Origin: Paralvinella palmiformis
Taxonomy: Eukaryota > Annelida > Polychaeta > Terebellida > Alvinellidae
Direction of reading: 5' to 3'
DNA: 64,000 nt
NCBI GenBank assembly: GCA_025642065.1
Contig: JAODUP010000152.1
Location: 316,001 to 380,000 of the forward strand
Of the stretch, positions 26,465 to 36,906 are shown piece by piece. Below the pieces are notes generated by a model that searched no databases, was not told where the DNA came from, and was given only the letters and a program-made list of their open reading frames with translations. Position 1 is the stretch's first letter. Every line of letters starts with the position of its first letter. The position numbers were made by a program, and so were the translations under genes.

Positions 26465-26466
<2 letters not shown>

Positions 26467-26539
<73 letters not shown>
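26467..26539. repeat. (AT)n microsatellite
   Basis: About 36 AT units next to the SINE head. Confidence 0.95.
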
Positions 26540-26541
<2 letters not shown>

Positions 26542-26579
26542 GTGGAGCTGCTGTCATCATATAACACGGCTTCGACCAT

Positions 26580-27107
26580 GGCATGAGATGTCGTTGGACA
26601 AGATACTCATCTAAAGGTTTGAAAATGAAAACATTCCACTAATTAATCCCTCACTCTAACACCTAGCTGCGGCGAGTCGATGCTGCACTCATTCCATGAA
26701 CCGCCGATATTTAACTTAAATTTGGTAGATTCCTCAACATCTCATCTCAACTATTTCTACTAAAATCATAACGTTTATGACTGCTTCCGCCTGATACTGC
26801 TTCCGTCGTGAATAGTTTGTCTGGAAATAATCATCATAACGTCCTTTAATTCGTATATTTCATCACCACAATATATCAGTGTATATTTGACGGCGGAACT
26901 TGTTCTTCAATACTAATAAATAGTTAAATGATTACATAAAATCTAGCATAGAGGAGCGGCAATGTTAAGCCTCATCGTCATAATTCCTTCCTTTTCGTCA
27001 CTACTTTACAAAACTGTCTCGCTCTAACTGACCTAATACATTGACATGTTGCAAACTGGAATTATTGACTAATTTGACAATTAGCACCTAAAACAAAATC
27101 TACTGTC

Positions 27108-27163
<56 letters not shown>

Positions 27164-27800
27164 ACCTGAGTGAAAAGTTAGGCCTTTTAACAAACATCAC
27201 AGTTTGTTGACCACATGAGACAATATACACCAACTCCACATGGAAAAAAAGTGATTTAGCTAAAATGAAAACAAAGTAGCAATACTGCACAATGGACTAT
27301 TACTGGACTAGAACGAAATATCGTCTCTAACCTGAGTAAATACTATTATTTACTCGAACATAACAGCTAATCCTCATACATGTCCGTTCATCACTAAGTG
27401 TACATTCATTCAAGCTTAATTTAGCGTCCCTAGGTATATGTAGTTAGGTGTGGTGGGATCTCCGATACTGCGAATGACACGTCAGGAATATAATAGCTAT
27501 ATATTCAACAATTTTCCTATATCAGTGTAACCTGATAACTCATAATATGGGAAAAACCCTCTATCCGAAGCGTAATACACAAGGAGATGCCTGCCGAAGT
27601 AACAAACGACTCCAGGAGTATAAATCCATCAAGCAGCATTGCATGAATTAATAGGTCGTTTCGTCAGACCACATAAGAGGACAACAATATAGGTTCTACA
27701 TTATACATAACAAAGCGAATAGACTTAAACATGTTGTAATAACGACATAACTTTCCTACATTGGTGTAATAAGGAATCTGGATGGAAATAGATAAGATGT
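26580..27800. other. AT-rich stretch without a recognisable gene
   Basis: Nothing coding is recognised. An (AT)n run lies at 27111-27155. Confidence 0.5.
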
Positions 27801-27850
27801 CTGGCACGGGCAATGTGCGTTTTAGGTTACATATAGAGAGGCAAAGGGGC
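27801..27850 (+). repeat. partial copy of the start of repeat A
   Basis: CTGGCACGGGCAATGTG plus CGTTTTAG (27801-27825) matches 33545-33569 with one difference, and the following 25 bases resemble the beginning of repeat A (31867 and 33569) at a lower level. Confidence 0.5.
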
Positions 27851-28064
27851 AGAACAACAACAACGCTAAATGTCGTTTGATATCTGTACCTCAATAAATC
27901 TAAATATAAATAAAACTATGGATACATCAATCTAACTATAAAATTTCTACACCTCCATATATCGATACATATATATGTATACCTATACATATGTCTGGTC
28001 TACTCATCAGCATGTGGGACCCAACTATTTCGCTTTTCATGTGCGACAAGTATGTCACGCCTAC

Positions 28065-28106
28065 ACGCAGCCTGCATGTAGCCGCTTGGCTACATGCAGG
28101 CTGCGT
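28065..28106. repeat. perfect 19-bp inverted repeat with 4-base loop
   Basis: ACGCAGCCTGCATGTAGCC (28065-28083), loop GCTT (28084-28087), then the exact reverse complement (28088-28106). The stem is GC-rich in an AT-rich neighbourhood. Confidence 0.95.
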
Positions 28107-28469
28107 ACAACAGCCGAAGTACGTAAAACATACCATTTGATACCACAGCTCGCAGTAAACAACACGTGTGGTTCAATGGCGACTTACTACATATATAAGA
28201 TAACTACTTTGACACCACAGTTTACATTCAACAGGAATTTTCTGTTGTCTACATTTAAACAATAAGGAAGGGGCATTTCAGTTAATTGTTTGGAGTTTTG
28301 GGATTAGCCTAGTATACACTTAGGATGGGTTAGGATTATCGTATTATACCAAATAATCCTATTCTTATAACGATAGCGTAAATGAAACAATAACAAGATA
28401 GGATGAGAACGTTAACAATTACAAGTTTAGTAGAATCAATGTGGGTTTTTTAAAATAGTTAATGGCTTA

Positions 28470-28784
28470 GCATGACTAGACAACGTATTCCATTAAGTTG
28501 GCTCAGGAACCCTAAACACATCTCATCCCTAGTTTTTGAGTTTGTATTTAGACACAGCACGGATCAGTTCACACCTGATGGTCTCAGTGTTTTCAGCGTT
28601 ACCCAGTTGATTTTATCCTGAAGCAGTTCTGTCAAATATACCGGGGTCTGACCATTTAAGGTATTGTATGTGATGATCAGTGTCTACAATTGTATCAGCT
28701 AATATATTTGTCCAGTAGACCGAGAGGGAGGGAGTTACAGTAATCTAACTGTGAGGTAATAATGGCATGAAATACAGAAGTAAG

Positions 28785-28831
<47 letters not shown>

Positions 28832-28880
28832 CTTCTATAGCACTAATATCCTCGAAATGAATCAAGCACAGTGGCACACC
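28470..28880 (-). pseudogene. CR1/L2-like LINE reverse transcriptase C-terminal relic
   Basis: The minus strand reads TSQLDYCNSLPLGLLDKYIS (28695-28755), the well known SQLDYCNSLL pattern. Further down, in another frame, it reads DPVYLTELLQDKINW and LKTLRPSGVN. A TTA/ATA triplet run (28788-28826) interrupts the upstream side. Frameshifts show it is dead. Confidence 0.8.
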
Positions 28881-28956
28881 TAGTACAAATAATTTTCTTA
28901 CGGATTTTCTGACAGGTCACATTTCACAATGACCAACTGAAAGAAGAAGTGTAATT

Positions 28957-29230
28957 TTATTTTAAAGGTTGATATTTTACATTATAAGAACAATGTGTAA
29001 AATTATTTAAAACATAATTGACATGATGAGCTAGAGTATAAGAGGCATCCTGTATTAAATTACTAAAAACCTTAGGTCCAATAATATCACCTGAGTGCGG
29101 GCTTTCAGATTTAGCCTTTAGATCGACACCATCAAAAATAAACACAATATTTATATTATCACTGTAATTAATCATCCTACATTTCAATCGGTTAAACTTC
29201 AGATCATACTCCGAGGTATAATCAAGAGCC
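28957..29230 (-). pseudogene. second LINE reverse transcriptase fragment
   Basis: The minus-strand frame contains LKFNRLKCRMINYSD, VFIFDGVDLKAKSESPHSGD and HHVNYVLNNFTHCSYNVKY. This matches the post-catalytic part of LINE reverse transcriptases (core ...K-C-----Y... SESPHLGD-IG ... CSYNVKY). It differs in style from the fragment at 28470-28880, so two LINE lineages seem to abut here. Confidence 0.6.
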
Positions 29231-29299
29231 ATATAACACATTCTACCAGGTGCAAGATCTCGATCTAGATAGATTATGCCCTGGGGAGATCGCCATAGC

Positions 29300-29575
29300 A
29301 TTTGGTGATGCTGGTGATATCTGTTTAGGGGCGCCCTCGATTGGTGAATGGCTATCTCGCCCTGTGTCGATTTCAACCTGGCGAGAGGGGTGCTTCAGTG
29401 ACCTAACAGGTTGCGCGGTTGGCCACAGATCTTTATTACCTGGGTTCAAGCCTCGGTCGAGGTATGTCAGAAGAGTGTGTCATCTTTCACTTTTCCTTAT
29501 TGCCCTTGGAGGCTGCTCGGCCCATTTAGCCTAGCTTGTGCATAAAAGTGGCCGTAAAACAGCAATACATTTCAC
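29300..29575 (+). mobile_element. SINE, divergent copy with tRNA-like head
   Basis: The segment 29390-29570 contains GTGACCTAACAGGTTGCGCG (box A-like), GTTCAAGCCTCGG (box B-like), then GTCATCTTTCACTTTT, CCCTTGGAGGCTGCTCGG, CCCATTTAGCC and GTGGCCGTAAAACAGC. Its head differs most from the other copies, and the left boundary is uncertain. Confidence 0.75.
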
Positions 29576-29579
29576 CCTG

Positions 29580-30343
29580 GTGAGATCATCGTACATTATA
29601 TTTTCTACTGGGTCGATATCACCATATATTTCACATATATCAAGAAAGTATTAACTCCCCTTAAAATAAGTATGTCCACAAAATACTGTTCCCTGTTACT
29701 TTTTAACTAACTTAAAGGCTATTTTCATTGTTTATGTTTTTCATATTGTGAAGAAGGGCAAGATCATCAACATTACATTCCTTTTGTGTTTTGACACACG
29801 CATATATTTGATATTAATGTGAATAATTATAAAATATATGGAAATGTTTTATTTTATTTTTGGCTGTTAATGCATTTTCAGTCATTTTAATATCCAATGA
29901 ACCTCGTGTGTATATGAGTAAACAAATAAGTATATGAATGTATTATTTAGAAAGACAGAAAATGATATAGGGATGAAAAGGATGACAGCATAAGTGCAAA
30001 TTTTGTTTGTATTATAAATCAAAATAACATGTACTAAGGAATTGAACATCTTTTAATAACTCGTATGTTGTGTCACCCTTTGAATGATATTATCAAAATG
30101 TATACAGTATTAAATATAAAACATCGTTTTAAAATGCATCATCCCAATCAATAAAATATATTAATAAATAAAGTTTTATCATCAGGTTCCTGTTTTTTAT
30201 TTTGAAATAATTGAAATCCTAAAATCAGCCAGTACAAATATTCACACACAAAAAGTCAGTCATGTGTTATATTAAAAATAAACTATATTAAAATTCTACT
30301 GATTGCAATATTTACTTCATATTAAAATATATTAATTTATATA

Positions 30344-30396
<53 letters not shown>

Positions 30397-30408
30397 TGAC
30401 AATTACAC

Positions 30409-30471
<63 letters not shown>

Positions 30472-30480
30472 ACTATACCA
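29580..30480. other. AT-rich stretch without a recognisable gene
   Basis: It lies downstream of the ORF at 30503-30778 and could hold its 3' UTR. TTTATT, which is AATAAA on the minus strand, occurs near 30197. Two (AT)n tracts lie at 30349-30388 and 30413-30466. Confidence 0.4.
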
Positions 30481-30502
30481 GTGATACTAAGGGGAGCATT
30501 GC

Positions 30503-30778
30503 TCACAGAAGTTGGGCAGCACTTTTCTCTCCACATTCATATTCCTCACAGTAGTTTGAAATCATGGCCTTCATATCGCGATATATATTCTTCTGCATTC
30601 TCTTCAATTTTGCATCTTCAATATTGGTGATGTTGCTTGCTTCCTCGTCCAATAATGATACAAACAGATACAGTTGGACTTGGGGAAGCCCTCTACATTT
30701 CAATCTGTAATAGTAGCCTTCAACGTCATTATTCATGCGAATGTTTTCAAGTACCCACTCCAGCTCTCTGGTGTCCAT
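30503..30778 (-). CDS. unrecognised 91-residue protein
   Basis: A continuous minus-strand frame of 91 codons encodes an acidic, helical-looking protein starting MDTRELEWVLENIRMNNDVE and ending GEKSAAQLL. It looks coding because its amino-acid mix is ordinary and its GC content is higher than the flanks. The start at 30778 is the first in-frame ATG. About 50 bases upstream another ATG in a GACATGGCGGC context (30828) opens an 11-codon frame that closes before this start, a possible upstream ORF; the same string resembles a YY1 site. No signal peptide, membrane segment or known motif is visible. It may be a small single-exon gene or one exon of a larger gene. Confidence 0.45.
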   Translation of the reverse strand: MDTRELEWVLENIRMNNDVEGYYYRLKCRGLPQVQLYLFVSLLDEEASNITNIEDAKLKRMQKNIYRDMKAMISNYCEEYECGEKSAAQLL

Positions 30779-30928
30779 ATATCATTAACAATCTACGTCG
30801 CTTCAGCGTAGTGCACCAGTGCCGCCATGTCCGGAATTACCAATGTATAATCATTGACTAGGATGTTCCTGTATTGACAAGCTTATCAGTGTTTCTTCAA
30901 AGCTACCTGCATTACAGAATTAACACAT

Positions 30929-31466
30929 TTAAAGTGATAGTCCACCTTCATTTCAAATTTTCAGGACTAATAGAGCTATGCTCACAAATATCATAAATAA
31001 TGTCAAAATGTGTAAACGATCCCCCGCAGCAGTTTGACCGGAAGTCTGTAAAGCCTGTACAAAAGCATGTAAACTAGTGTAAGCAAATAATTATTCCATA
31101 AAGAAACACAATTATCTTGTTAAAATAACGTCATGAATGGCATACAACCATATCATTTTGAAACAGAAGGAACCTTAGAAGGGGAATATGATTAAAAATG
31201 GCAGAGATAATAACGCTCAAGAGAAACTATAATCCGCGTCAGCCTAGAGAGTACTCATGTGACGTAGAAGCATTTCAGTTTTCTCCTTCCCGTCTTCGAA
31301 TCTGGATTTCTGTGCAGGCGTAATGGCGGCACTCCAGTAATTTGGATTATTTCCCTATATCTATGATATCAGGTATATTTCGTGATTATGATTGTGGAAT
31401 TTTTGGTTACTGTTTTAAGCAGTACATATTTAAGAAATATTTTATGATAGTGAACTGTCCCTTTAA
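30929..31466. mobile_element. 538-bp MITE flanked by TTAA
   Basis: The left end AAAGTGATAGTCCACCTTCA and the reverse complement of the right end, AAAGGGACAGTTCACTATCA, match at most positions. TTAA lies at both boundaries (30929-30932 and 31463-31466), as with elements that target TTAA, such as piggyBac. The interior has no transposase. Confidence 0.65.
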
Positions 31467-31865
31467 GTGGATTTTGTGTTTCTTTTTGGTTTTTAATTTA
31501 ACTAGAACATTTGGTTTGTATTCATAAATAGCAAGTAATCCAGATAAATAGTCTCTATGGTAGGATTGATTTGGCTGCTGAAAAAAGGAATTACAATATT
31601 CCTGTCATGCAAATGCTCCTGAGAAAAATTTATTTCAAACTTTTGAGATAGCAACTGCAGGTAGTCACAAAAGTGGTCAAATTGGCAACATGAAGCAATG
31701 TTGCAGCTTAAAATTAGCCCAAGATAAATCTATAGTGTTCACATTTATTCTCCCCTAAAAGGCTATATCACAGTAACGTTGGAAGTTTTATGTAGAGGAA
31801 CATTTACAGAAAAATATTAAAATCTTCATATTTCATTAACCCTCGAGTTTGTGTGTGTGTGTGTT
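31467..31865. other. stretch without a gene
   Basis: AT-rich sequence between the MITE and repeat A; a GT run at 31850-31863 directly precedes repeat A. Confidence 0.5.
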
Positions 31866-32178
31866 AGCTGTGTATAATAAGGCACAGGCACAGAGAATCT
31901 CGAACCGTGAATTCAAACTCTGGACGTTTCTTCAGGGGACTGAATCCAGAGTGGCGACTTTTCTTGCTGAGACATGTGTAATGTCTCACCAGTCCCTAAG
32001 CCGCCAAGCAAAATCAAAATACGAATCACCTACAGCCGTGGAGTTTGGTGTAAAACACCCAAGTCAGATCACGGCAGTAGTGAGAATGTTTAGCTTAATT
32101 ATCTAAGCAGCCCTATTTATAGCTATTTTTCAATTGCTGTATCTTTCTTCAAAGCAATACTATATAAACTATATAACC
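31866..32178 (+). repeat. direct repeat A, copy 1
   Basis: About 313 bp that recur at 33569-33881 with only a handful of differences. The repeat contains an open frame of about 75 codons (NREFKLWTFLQGTESRVATF) that is conserved in both copies but matches no family I know. Confidence 0.95.
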
Positions 32179-32276
32179 CAATTGTTACCGTCTTCAAAGA
32201 TCAGTTTTTACAACGGGCAGGCGTCACGAAGCGACTACTATTAAAACTATTTAGCTTAATTGCTATTAAAAGACTG

Positions 32277-32884
32277 ACATCTGCGCTGAAGCAGACCGTA
32301 TTAGCACGTCATAGCTTCCGTACTGTTTGAATTATTTTCAAACCTGACCTAATTTATGCTATTCTAACTATTGTAGTTCTTAAATGTTATTTATGACAAG
32401 CAGATTAGAGCTAATCTTGAATGTCATAGTACAAACTGGACATAACTGGACCTAGGAAAGATAATTCTATTCCCACATACAACCAAAGTGAATTTTATAT
32501 ACAAGTAAACTTGTTATATAAAACACACCAACCGCGCGAGCCGTGTCCAATGCCACCGCTCGAGATGCGATGCAGTGTTTCTATTCCTGAGTCAGGAGTA
32601 CTTATAATGCTTTAAGAGCGTACTGTGCCTGCTACAGTCATTTAAATGCTGGATAACCAAACCAAACACTTAAACGGCGTGCCTCCAAAGACGCAAATAC
32701 TACATGGATTATACAGCTCTAGATCAACTTTTCTTGAATGCAGGGAAATATAGTCTCCACGCATAGAAAACGGAACTTTCTCAACCGCAGCATAATATGC
32801 CTTGTGATATTTGCTGGAGTGTCAAATACCTCATAAACATACAAATCCAATAAATACTATGACCTACTCGTCACTATTATAACA
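32277..32884 (+). repeat. direct repeat B, copy 1
   Basis: First copy of an approximately 605-bp unit in direct tandem with copy 2. It contains the conserved block GGACATAACTGGACCTAGG and the GAGCGTACTGTGCCTGCTAC segment. No coding function is seen. Confidence 0.9.
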
Positions 32885-33490
32885 ATTTATATCGGCGCTT
32901 TAGCAGACCGTTATGGCGGAATTGCCGTTCTATATATTAACATTTTCAAATCAGACCTAATGTCTGCTATACAAACTATAATTATACTATAGGGTTTTAT
33001 TAATGACAAGGAGACTAAAGTTAGCCTTGAATGTCATAGTACAGACTGGACATAACTGGACCTAGGAAAGATAATTCTATTCCCACAAATAACTACGGTG
33101 AATTATATATACAATTAAACTTGTTATATAAAACACACCAACCACATGAGCTGTGTCCAATGCCACCGCTCGAGATGCGATGCAGTGTTTCTATTCCTGA
33201 GTCAGGAGTACATGCTTTAAGAGCGTACTGTGTCTGCTACAGTCATTTAAATGCTGGATAACCAGGCCAAACACTTAAACGGCGTGCCTCCAAAGACGCA
33301 AATAGTGCACGGAATATACAGCTCTAGATCAACTTTTCTTAGAACGCATGGACCTGGAAACATACAGTCTCCACGCACAGAAAAAGGAACATATCAACCG
33401 CAGCATAATATGCCTTGTGATATTTGCTGGAGGGTCAAATACCTCATAAGCATACAAATCCAATAAATTCTATGACCTACTCGTCACTAA
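32885..33490 (+). repeat. direct repeat B, copy 2
   Basis: Second copy of the 605-bp unit, roughly 90 percent like copy 1 by eye, with a few short indels. Confidence 0.9.
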
Positions 33491-33568
33491 CCCTTTATAT
33501 CAAATATTACAAAATTGGTAAAAAGAAAACACGAACCTCAATCTCTGGCACGGGCAATGTGTGTTTTA

Positions 33569-33881
33569 GCTATGTATAATAAGGCACAGGCACAGAGAAT
33601 CTCGAACCGTGAATTCAAACTCTGGACGTTTCTTCAGGGGACTGAATCCAGAGTGGCGACTTTTCTTGCTGAGACATGTGTAATGTCTCACCAGTCCCTA
33701 AGCCGCCAAGCAAAAACAAAAAGCGAATCACCTACAGCCGTGGAGTTTGGGAGTAGAACACCCAAGTCAGATCACGGCAGTAGTGAGAATGTTTAGATTA
33801 ATTATCTAAGCAGCCCTATTTATAGCTATTTTTTCAATTGCTGTATCTTTCTTCAAAGCAATACTATATAAACTATATAAC
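33569..33881 (+). repeat. direct repeat A, copy 2
   Basis: Nearly identical to 31866-32178 and in the same orientation. It is preceded by CTGGCACGGGCAATGTG, which copy 1 lacks because a GT microsatellite replaces that position. Confidence 0.95.
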
Positions 33882-34415
33882 ATTACAGAACTTTTATTAT
33901 ATTGTTCATTATACACACTATAGTTTGTACCAACGTAGAAAAGTCATTACAACATACTGGGAGGGCAATGTAATTTTCTAGTCATGGAAACAGTCCAATC
34001 GTTCAGCCAACATAGTAAGTAACATGAAAACCTGTAAAAGGCGTAGTTGATTTTAAACTAAACAACAACGTGCATGATAAATATAGTCATCTCCATCTGT
34101 TTGTCTAAACAAAATGATTCTATGTGTTCAGTATAAGACTTCGTTGTAAGTGTACTAAATTTAAATTCCGGCCAGTTAAATATATTATACAAACATTAGC
34201 TGATTGATAGTACTTATTGTATGTTGAAAAGTCAAATTTATGTGAACATCATAGACCGTCATGCCAATTATAAAACTGTATCAAATACTCAATATAACAC
34301 GATAAAAAATAGTACAATATTAATGATATTAATATTTTAACAAACTTATCGAGAGAAAAACAGCTGATTCATACATGATGACTTATGTTATAATTTATAA
34401 CTTAGAATACTTGAG
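33882..34415. other. stretch without a gene
   Basis: AT-rich; no repeat or exon was recognised. Confidence 0.5.
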
Positions 34416-34615
34416 TTCTCCTATAGCACAGTGGTTAGGGTAGGTTTTTGAAAACCTCAAGCTCTGTGTTTGATTCAGTGTATTCGTGGGATCTGTGATG
34501 CTGCTAAACAAAGCAGGGAAGTGAAAGATGAAACACTTTATAGGCCCAACACGGCTACAGTTTAAACCCAGGTGCTAGAGGTCTGTGACAATCTTTGCTA
34601 CCAGTTAGGCCATGG
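34416..34615 (-). mobile_element. SINE remnants, two heads in opposite orientation
   Basis: 34520-34613 in reverse complement reads CCATGGCCTAACTGGTAGC (box A), CACCTGGGTTTAAACTG (box B) and GTGTTTCATCTTTC, a minus-strand SINE head. 34420-34485 on the + strand (TAGCACAGTGGTTAGGG ... GTGTTTGATTC) is a weaker tRNA-like head. Confidence 0.6.
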
Positions 34616-35048
34616 AAAACTTTCCTTATGTCAAATAAGAAACATGGAGCATCTAGAAAAATACAATGAACAGACAGTCTTCTTAGAAAGTACATGGCAG
34701 TTGATGCTTGTGTTGTTGATTCGCACATCCTTGGGTTTCATCACCATGGTTTTCGGGTTGGTCAGGGTTCACTTAATTTTACATTATTTCTCGGCTGAAT
34801 AGTTTCTAGGAAGCGTGTCAACACTTTCGCCCGTTGAACGACCACGGGGGGGGGGCTCTGTCTTGCCGTTGGCGGATTACAACATAACCATCTCCAAAGA
34901 CTTCGTGTTGTTCGTGTTTGGGGTGGATCAATTTCAGGGCTGATCAGTTTAGTCAAAGTTAGCTTGAATCACGAATAGATCAACGATCTTCTTCTGGTGG
35001 TTGTGAAAGCTGAGCTCGTGTTTACTCTTTTGGGGCATTTCCTCGCTC

Positions 35049-35105
35049 GGCCCATTTAGCCTACCTTGTGCAGAAAAGTGGCCGTAAAACATCAATCATC
35101 ATTAT
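35049..35105 (+). mobile_element. SINE tail fragment
   Basis: GCTCGGCCCATTTAGCCTAC, then GTGGCCGTAAAACATC, the 3' part of the SINE family seen elsewhere in the window; the head is missing. Confidence 0.75.
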
Positions 35106-35125
35106 CATCCATGACGGAAGTCTTG

Positions 35126-35464
35126 CTTATGACCAGGACCGGATTATGAACCTAGGCTAATAGGATTATGGGGCCAATTATCTCAGATAAAGGTCTTCAA
35201 ACAGGGAAACCTTTATCTCACATAAGGGCCCTCAAACAGAAGCAACTTTTTTTTTAAATTGGGCTTTCAGTCTCCGGTACTTCCTCTTTTAAGATTGAAA
35301 TTTAATTTAAGTTAAATGAATTAATCAGAAATGCAAAATATTAAAATATTATGTTTATTTATCAAAAAGAAATTTGTGTAAATCTTTTAACAGCCCCCTA
35401 TGCTTGAAGACCCCTAGACTGCAGCCCATACTAGCCTATAGAATAATCCGGCCCTACTTATGAC
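35126..35464. mobile_element. hAT-type MITE with perfect 8-bp target duplication
   Basis: The element is 35134-35456 (323 bp). Its left end CAGGACCGGATTAT...TAGGCTA and inverted right end TAGGGCCGGATTAT...TAGGCTA form the terminal repeats. CTTATGAC occurs on both sides (35126-35133 and 35457-35464) without mismatch. Eight-base duplication and CAGGGCCGGATTA-like ends are hAT hallmarks. It abuts the DNA-polymerase-type relic on the right and probably split it. Confidence 0.88.
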
Positions 35465-36390
35465 CCTACACTCAGACTTATGAACCTAGAGAAACTCCTC
35501 CCTGGAATACTTATGGATGCAGCTTTTACAGAAGTACTTACTCTCTTGGTGAATATTCTGGTGATAAAGTAGCCAGATGAAGTCCTTAATCTACATGAAG
35601 TGGAACTTACTCGCCTTTTCTCTCAGACTAAAGTTGATCCCGCGGATGCACTCAGGCTGCTTGTTGAGTTGGTGGACACTTGCCATTATTTCGAACTAAA
35701 TCACTTATGTCTCGGCGTAGGTATTTCAATTCATCTTCCTTGTGGTATTTTATGGACCTTAGGGCGACCTTGAGAGCAACACGTAGCTACCACTGGAGAC
35801 AGCAATCATTATCGTTCTTGGTATTGACACGCACTTTCTTACTCTTCACAACAGCTGGAAACTGTATTTAAGAGCCGTCCTCAGAGGTTGGTAACGCAAA
35901 ATGTTGAGGTCAACTTAATCAAATAATCCAGTATCCTGCCCGTTGCTTAACACGGGGTTTCTTCGAGGTCATATGACGTTAGTAGAATCCTCTGTACACT
36001 GCTTAAAACGTGGTCTGTGAAACTCCTCCGTCCCATCTAGATTGGTCTTCTGTAATATAATCCGTACTGCTAGCTAATATTTTATACAGCAGAAGTCCTG
36101 CAGCTACTTGATCAGCTTCTTCTTCATTTTGTGATTGATATCCTTTAGAAATACTCGGAGATCTGGCTTGAGGTTACGGTATTCTGCTTCATATATCTCC
36201 CGTAAGCGAAGACGGTTACCGATGGTCCACCTGTTTCACCTTCATTACGTAATTGTACTGTGAATCTCTTCCAATGGCTCACCAAACTCTTCATCGGTGA
36301 GTGGCCTTTGTGGAGCAGGGATAGACCGGCAGCACGGAGGCGATATAACAGTCGTGGGCCGATGTCGGACCGTTGCGGAGTCAGTTTACA
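35465..36390 (-). pseudogene. relic of a Polinton/Maverick-type protein
   Basis: Minus-strand fragments in several frames resemble the large proteins that precede the B-type DNA polymerase in Polinton-like elements. In order they are LNILRYQPLRTALKYSF (near 35900), VRVNTKNDNDCCLQW (near 35820), SIKYHKEDELKYLRRDI (near 35745), IKDFIWLLYHQNIHQ (near 35580) and FCKSCIHKYSREEFL then VHKSECR (near 35480-35530). The latter keeps a C-x2-C and an H-x3-C pair. Frameshifts and stops separate the blocks. The polymerase catalytic region itself is not visible. The family assignment rests on remembered motif order and is moderate; I have not attempted a reconstruction. Confidence 0.6.
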
Positions 36391-36649
36391 CCAGGGTGTG
36401 GACAGTTAAGCCAGCACGAGCCGGTTAACGTAATGCCGCACGCATAAGTTTCAGAGGTTATTACTTGATGCCTGAGGAGGTTTGTTAACTGCAGTAACGC
36501 CGAGATCATAACTGCAATTTGTCCAAGCCTGAGAGAGGCAGGGCGGATAAAGGCCTTGTTTGGAATAACATAGGCAAGCAGATGTTGGAAGGGTAGTCCA
36601 CGCTGCCAACGAAAAGCGAGCTGTAAGACTTAAAACCAGAAATAATTCT

Positions 36650-36783
36650 TTGTACAGGTGATTCGGGGCGCCTCCGTGGTCTAATTGGTAGCGCGTTGGA
36701 CCACAGATCACTATCACCTGAGTTCGAATCATGGCGTGAGCTTCATTATCTACCGTCAATCATCATTCATCTTGTACATGTGA
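36650..36783 (+). mobile_element. tRNA-derived SINE with clear A and B boxes, tail deleted
   Basis: The insert 36662-36771 begins GGGGCGCCTCCGTGGTCTAA, carries TTGGTAGCGCG (box A) and GAGTTCGAATC (box B), then skips most of the usual tail. Flanking TTGTACAGGTGA (36650-36661) and TTGTACATGTGA (36772-36783) match at 11 of 12 positions and look like the target duplication. Confidence 0.82.
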
Positions 36784-36803
36784 CACCCGAGAAAACCTGC
36801 CAG

Positions 36804-36906
36804 ACTTGAGGAGTTTGACTACGAATTTGTCAAAGAAGAGGATTATATCCCTCTCAAACAGGCTAAATTAATGAAGAAGGATAGTCAAGGATCTTCAAAG
36901 AGTTAG
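36804..36906 (+). CDS. possible terminal exon of an unknown gene
   Basis: After a CCTGCCAG acceptor-like site the frame reads LEEFDYEFVKEEDYIPLKQA, then KLMKKDSQGSSKS and a TAG at 36904-36906. The peptide looks like protein, but no donor exon was identified upstream, where a SINE sits directly before it. It could also be a fragment of a mobile element. Confidence 0.28.

Noticed and set aside
28084..28087. Hairpin as a microRNA precursor
   Set aside because: The stem is perfectly paired, only 19 bp long with a 4-base loop, which is too short and too perfect for a typical animal precursor.
31866..33881. LTR retrotransposon with two LTRs
   Set aside because: The A repeats lack clear TG...CA borders, no primer-binding site or gag/pol is seen, and the interior is a tandem duplication.
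36662..36745. Possible true tRNA gene
   Set aside because: The A and B boxes are present, but the cloverleaf is not complete, the same head recurs with SINE tails and there is a flanking duplication; it is a SINE head.
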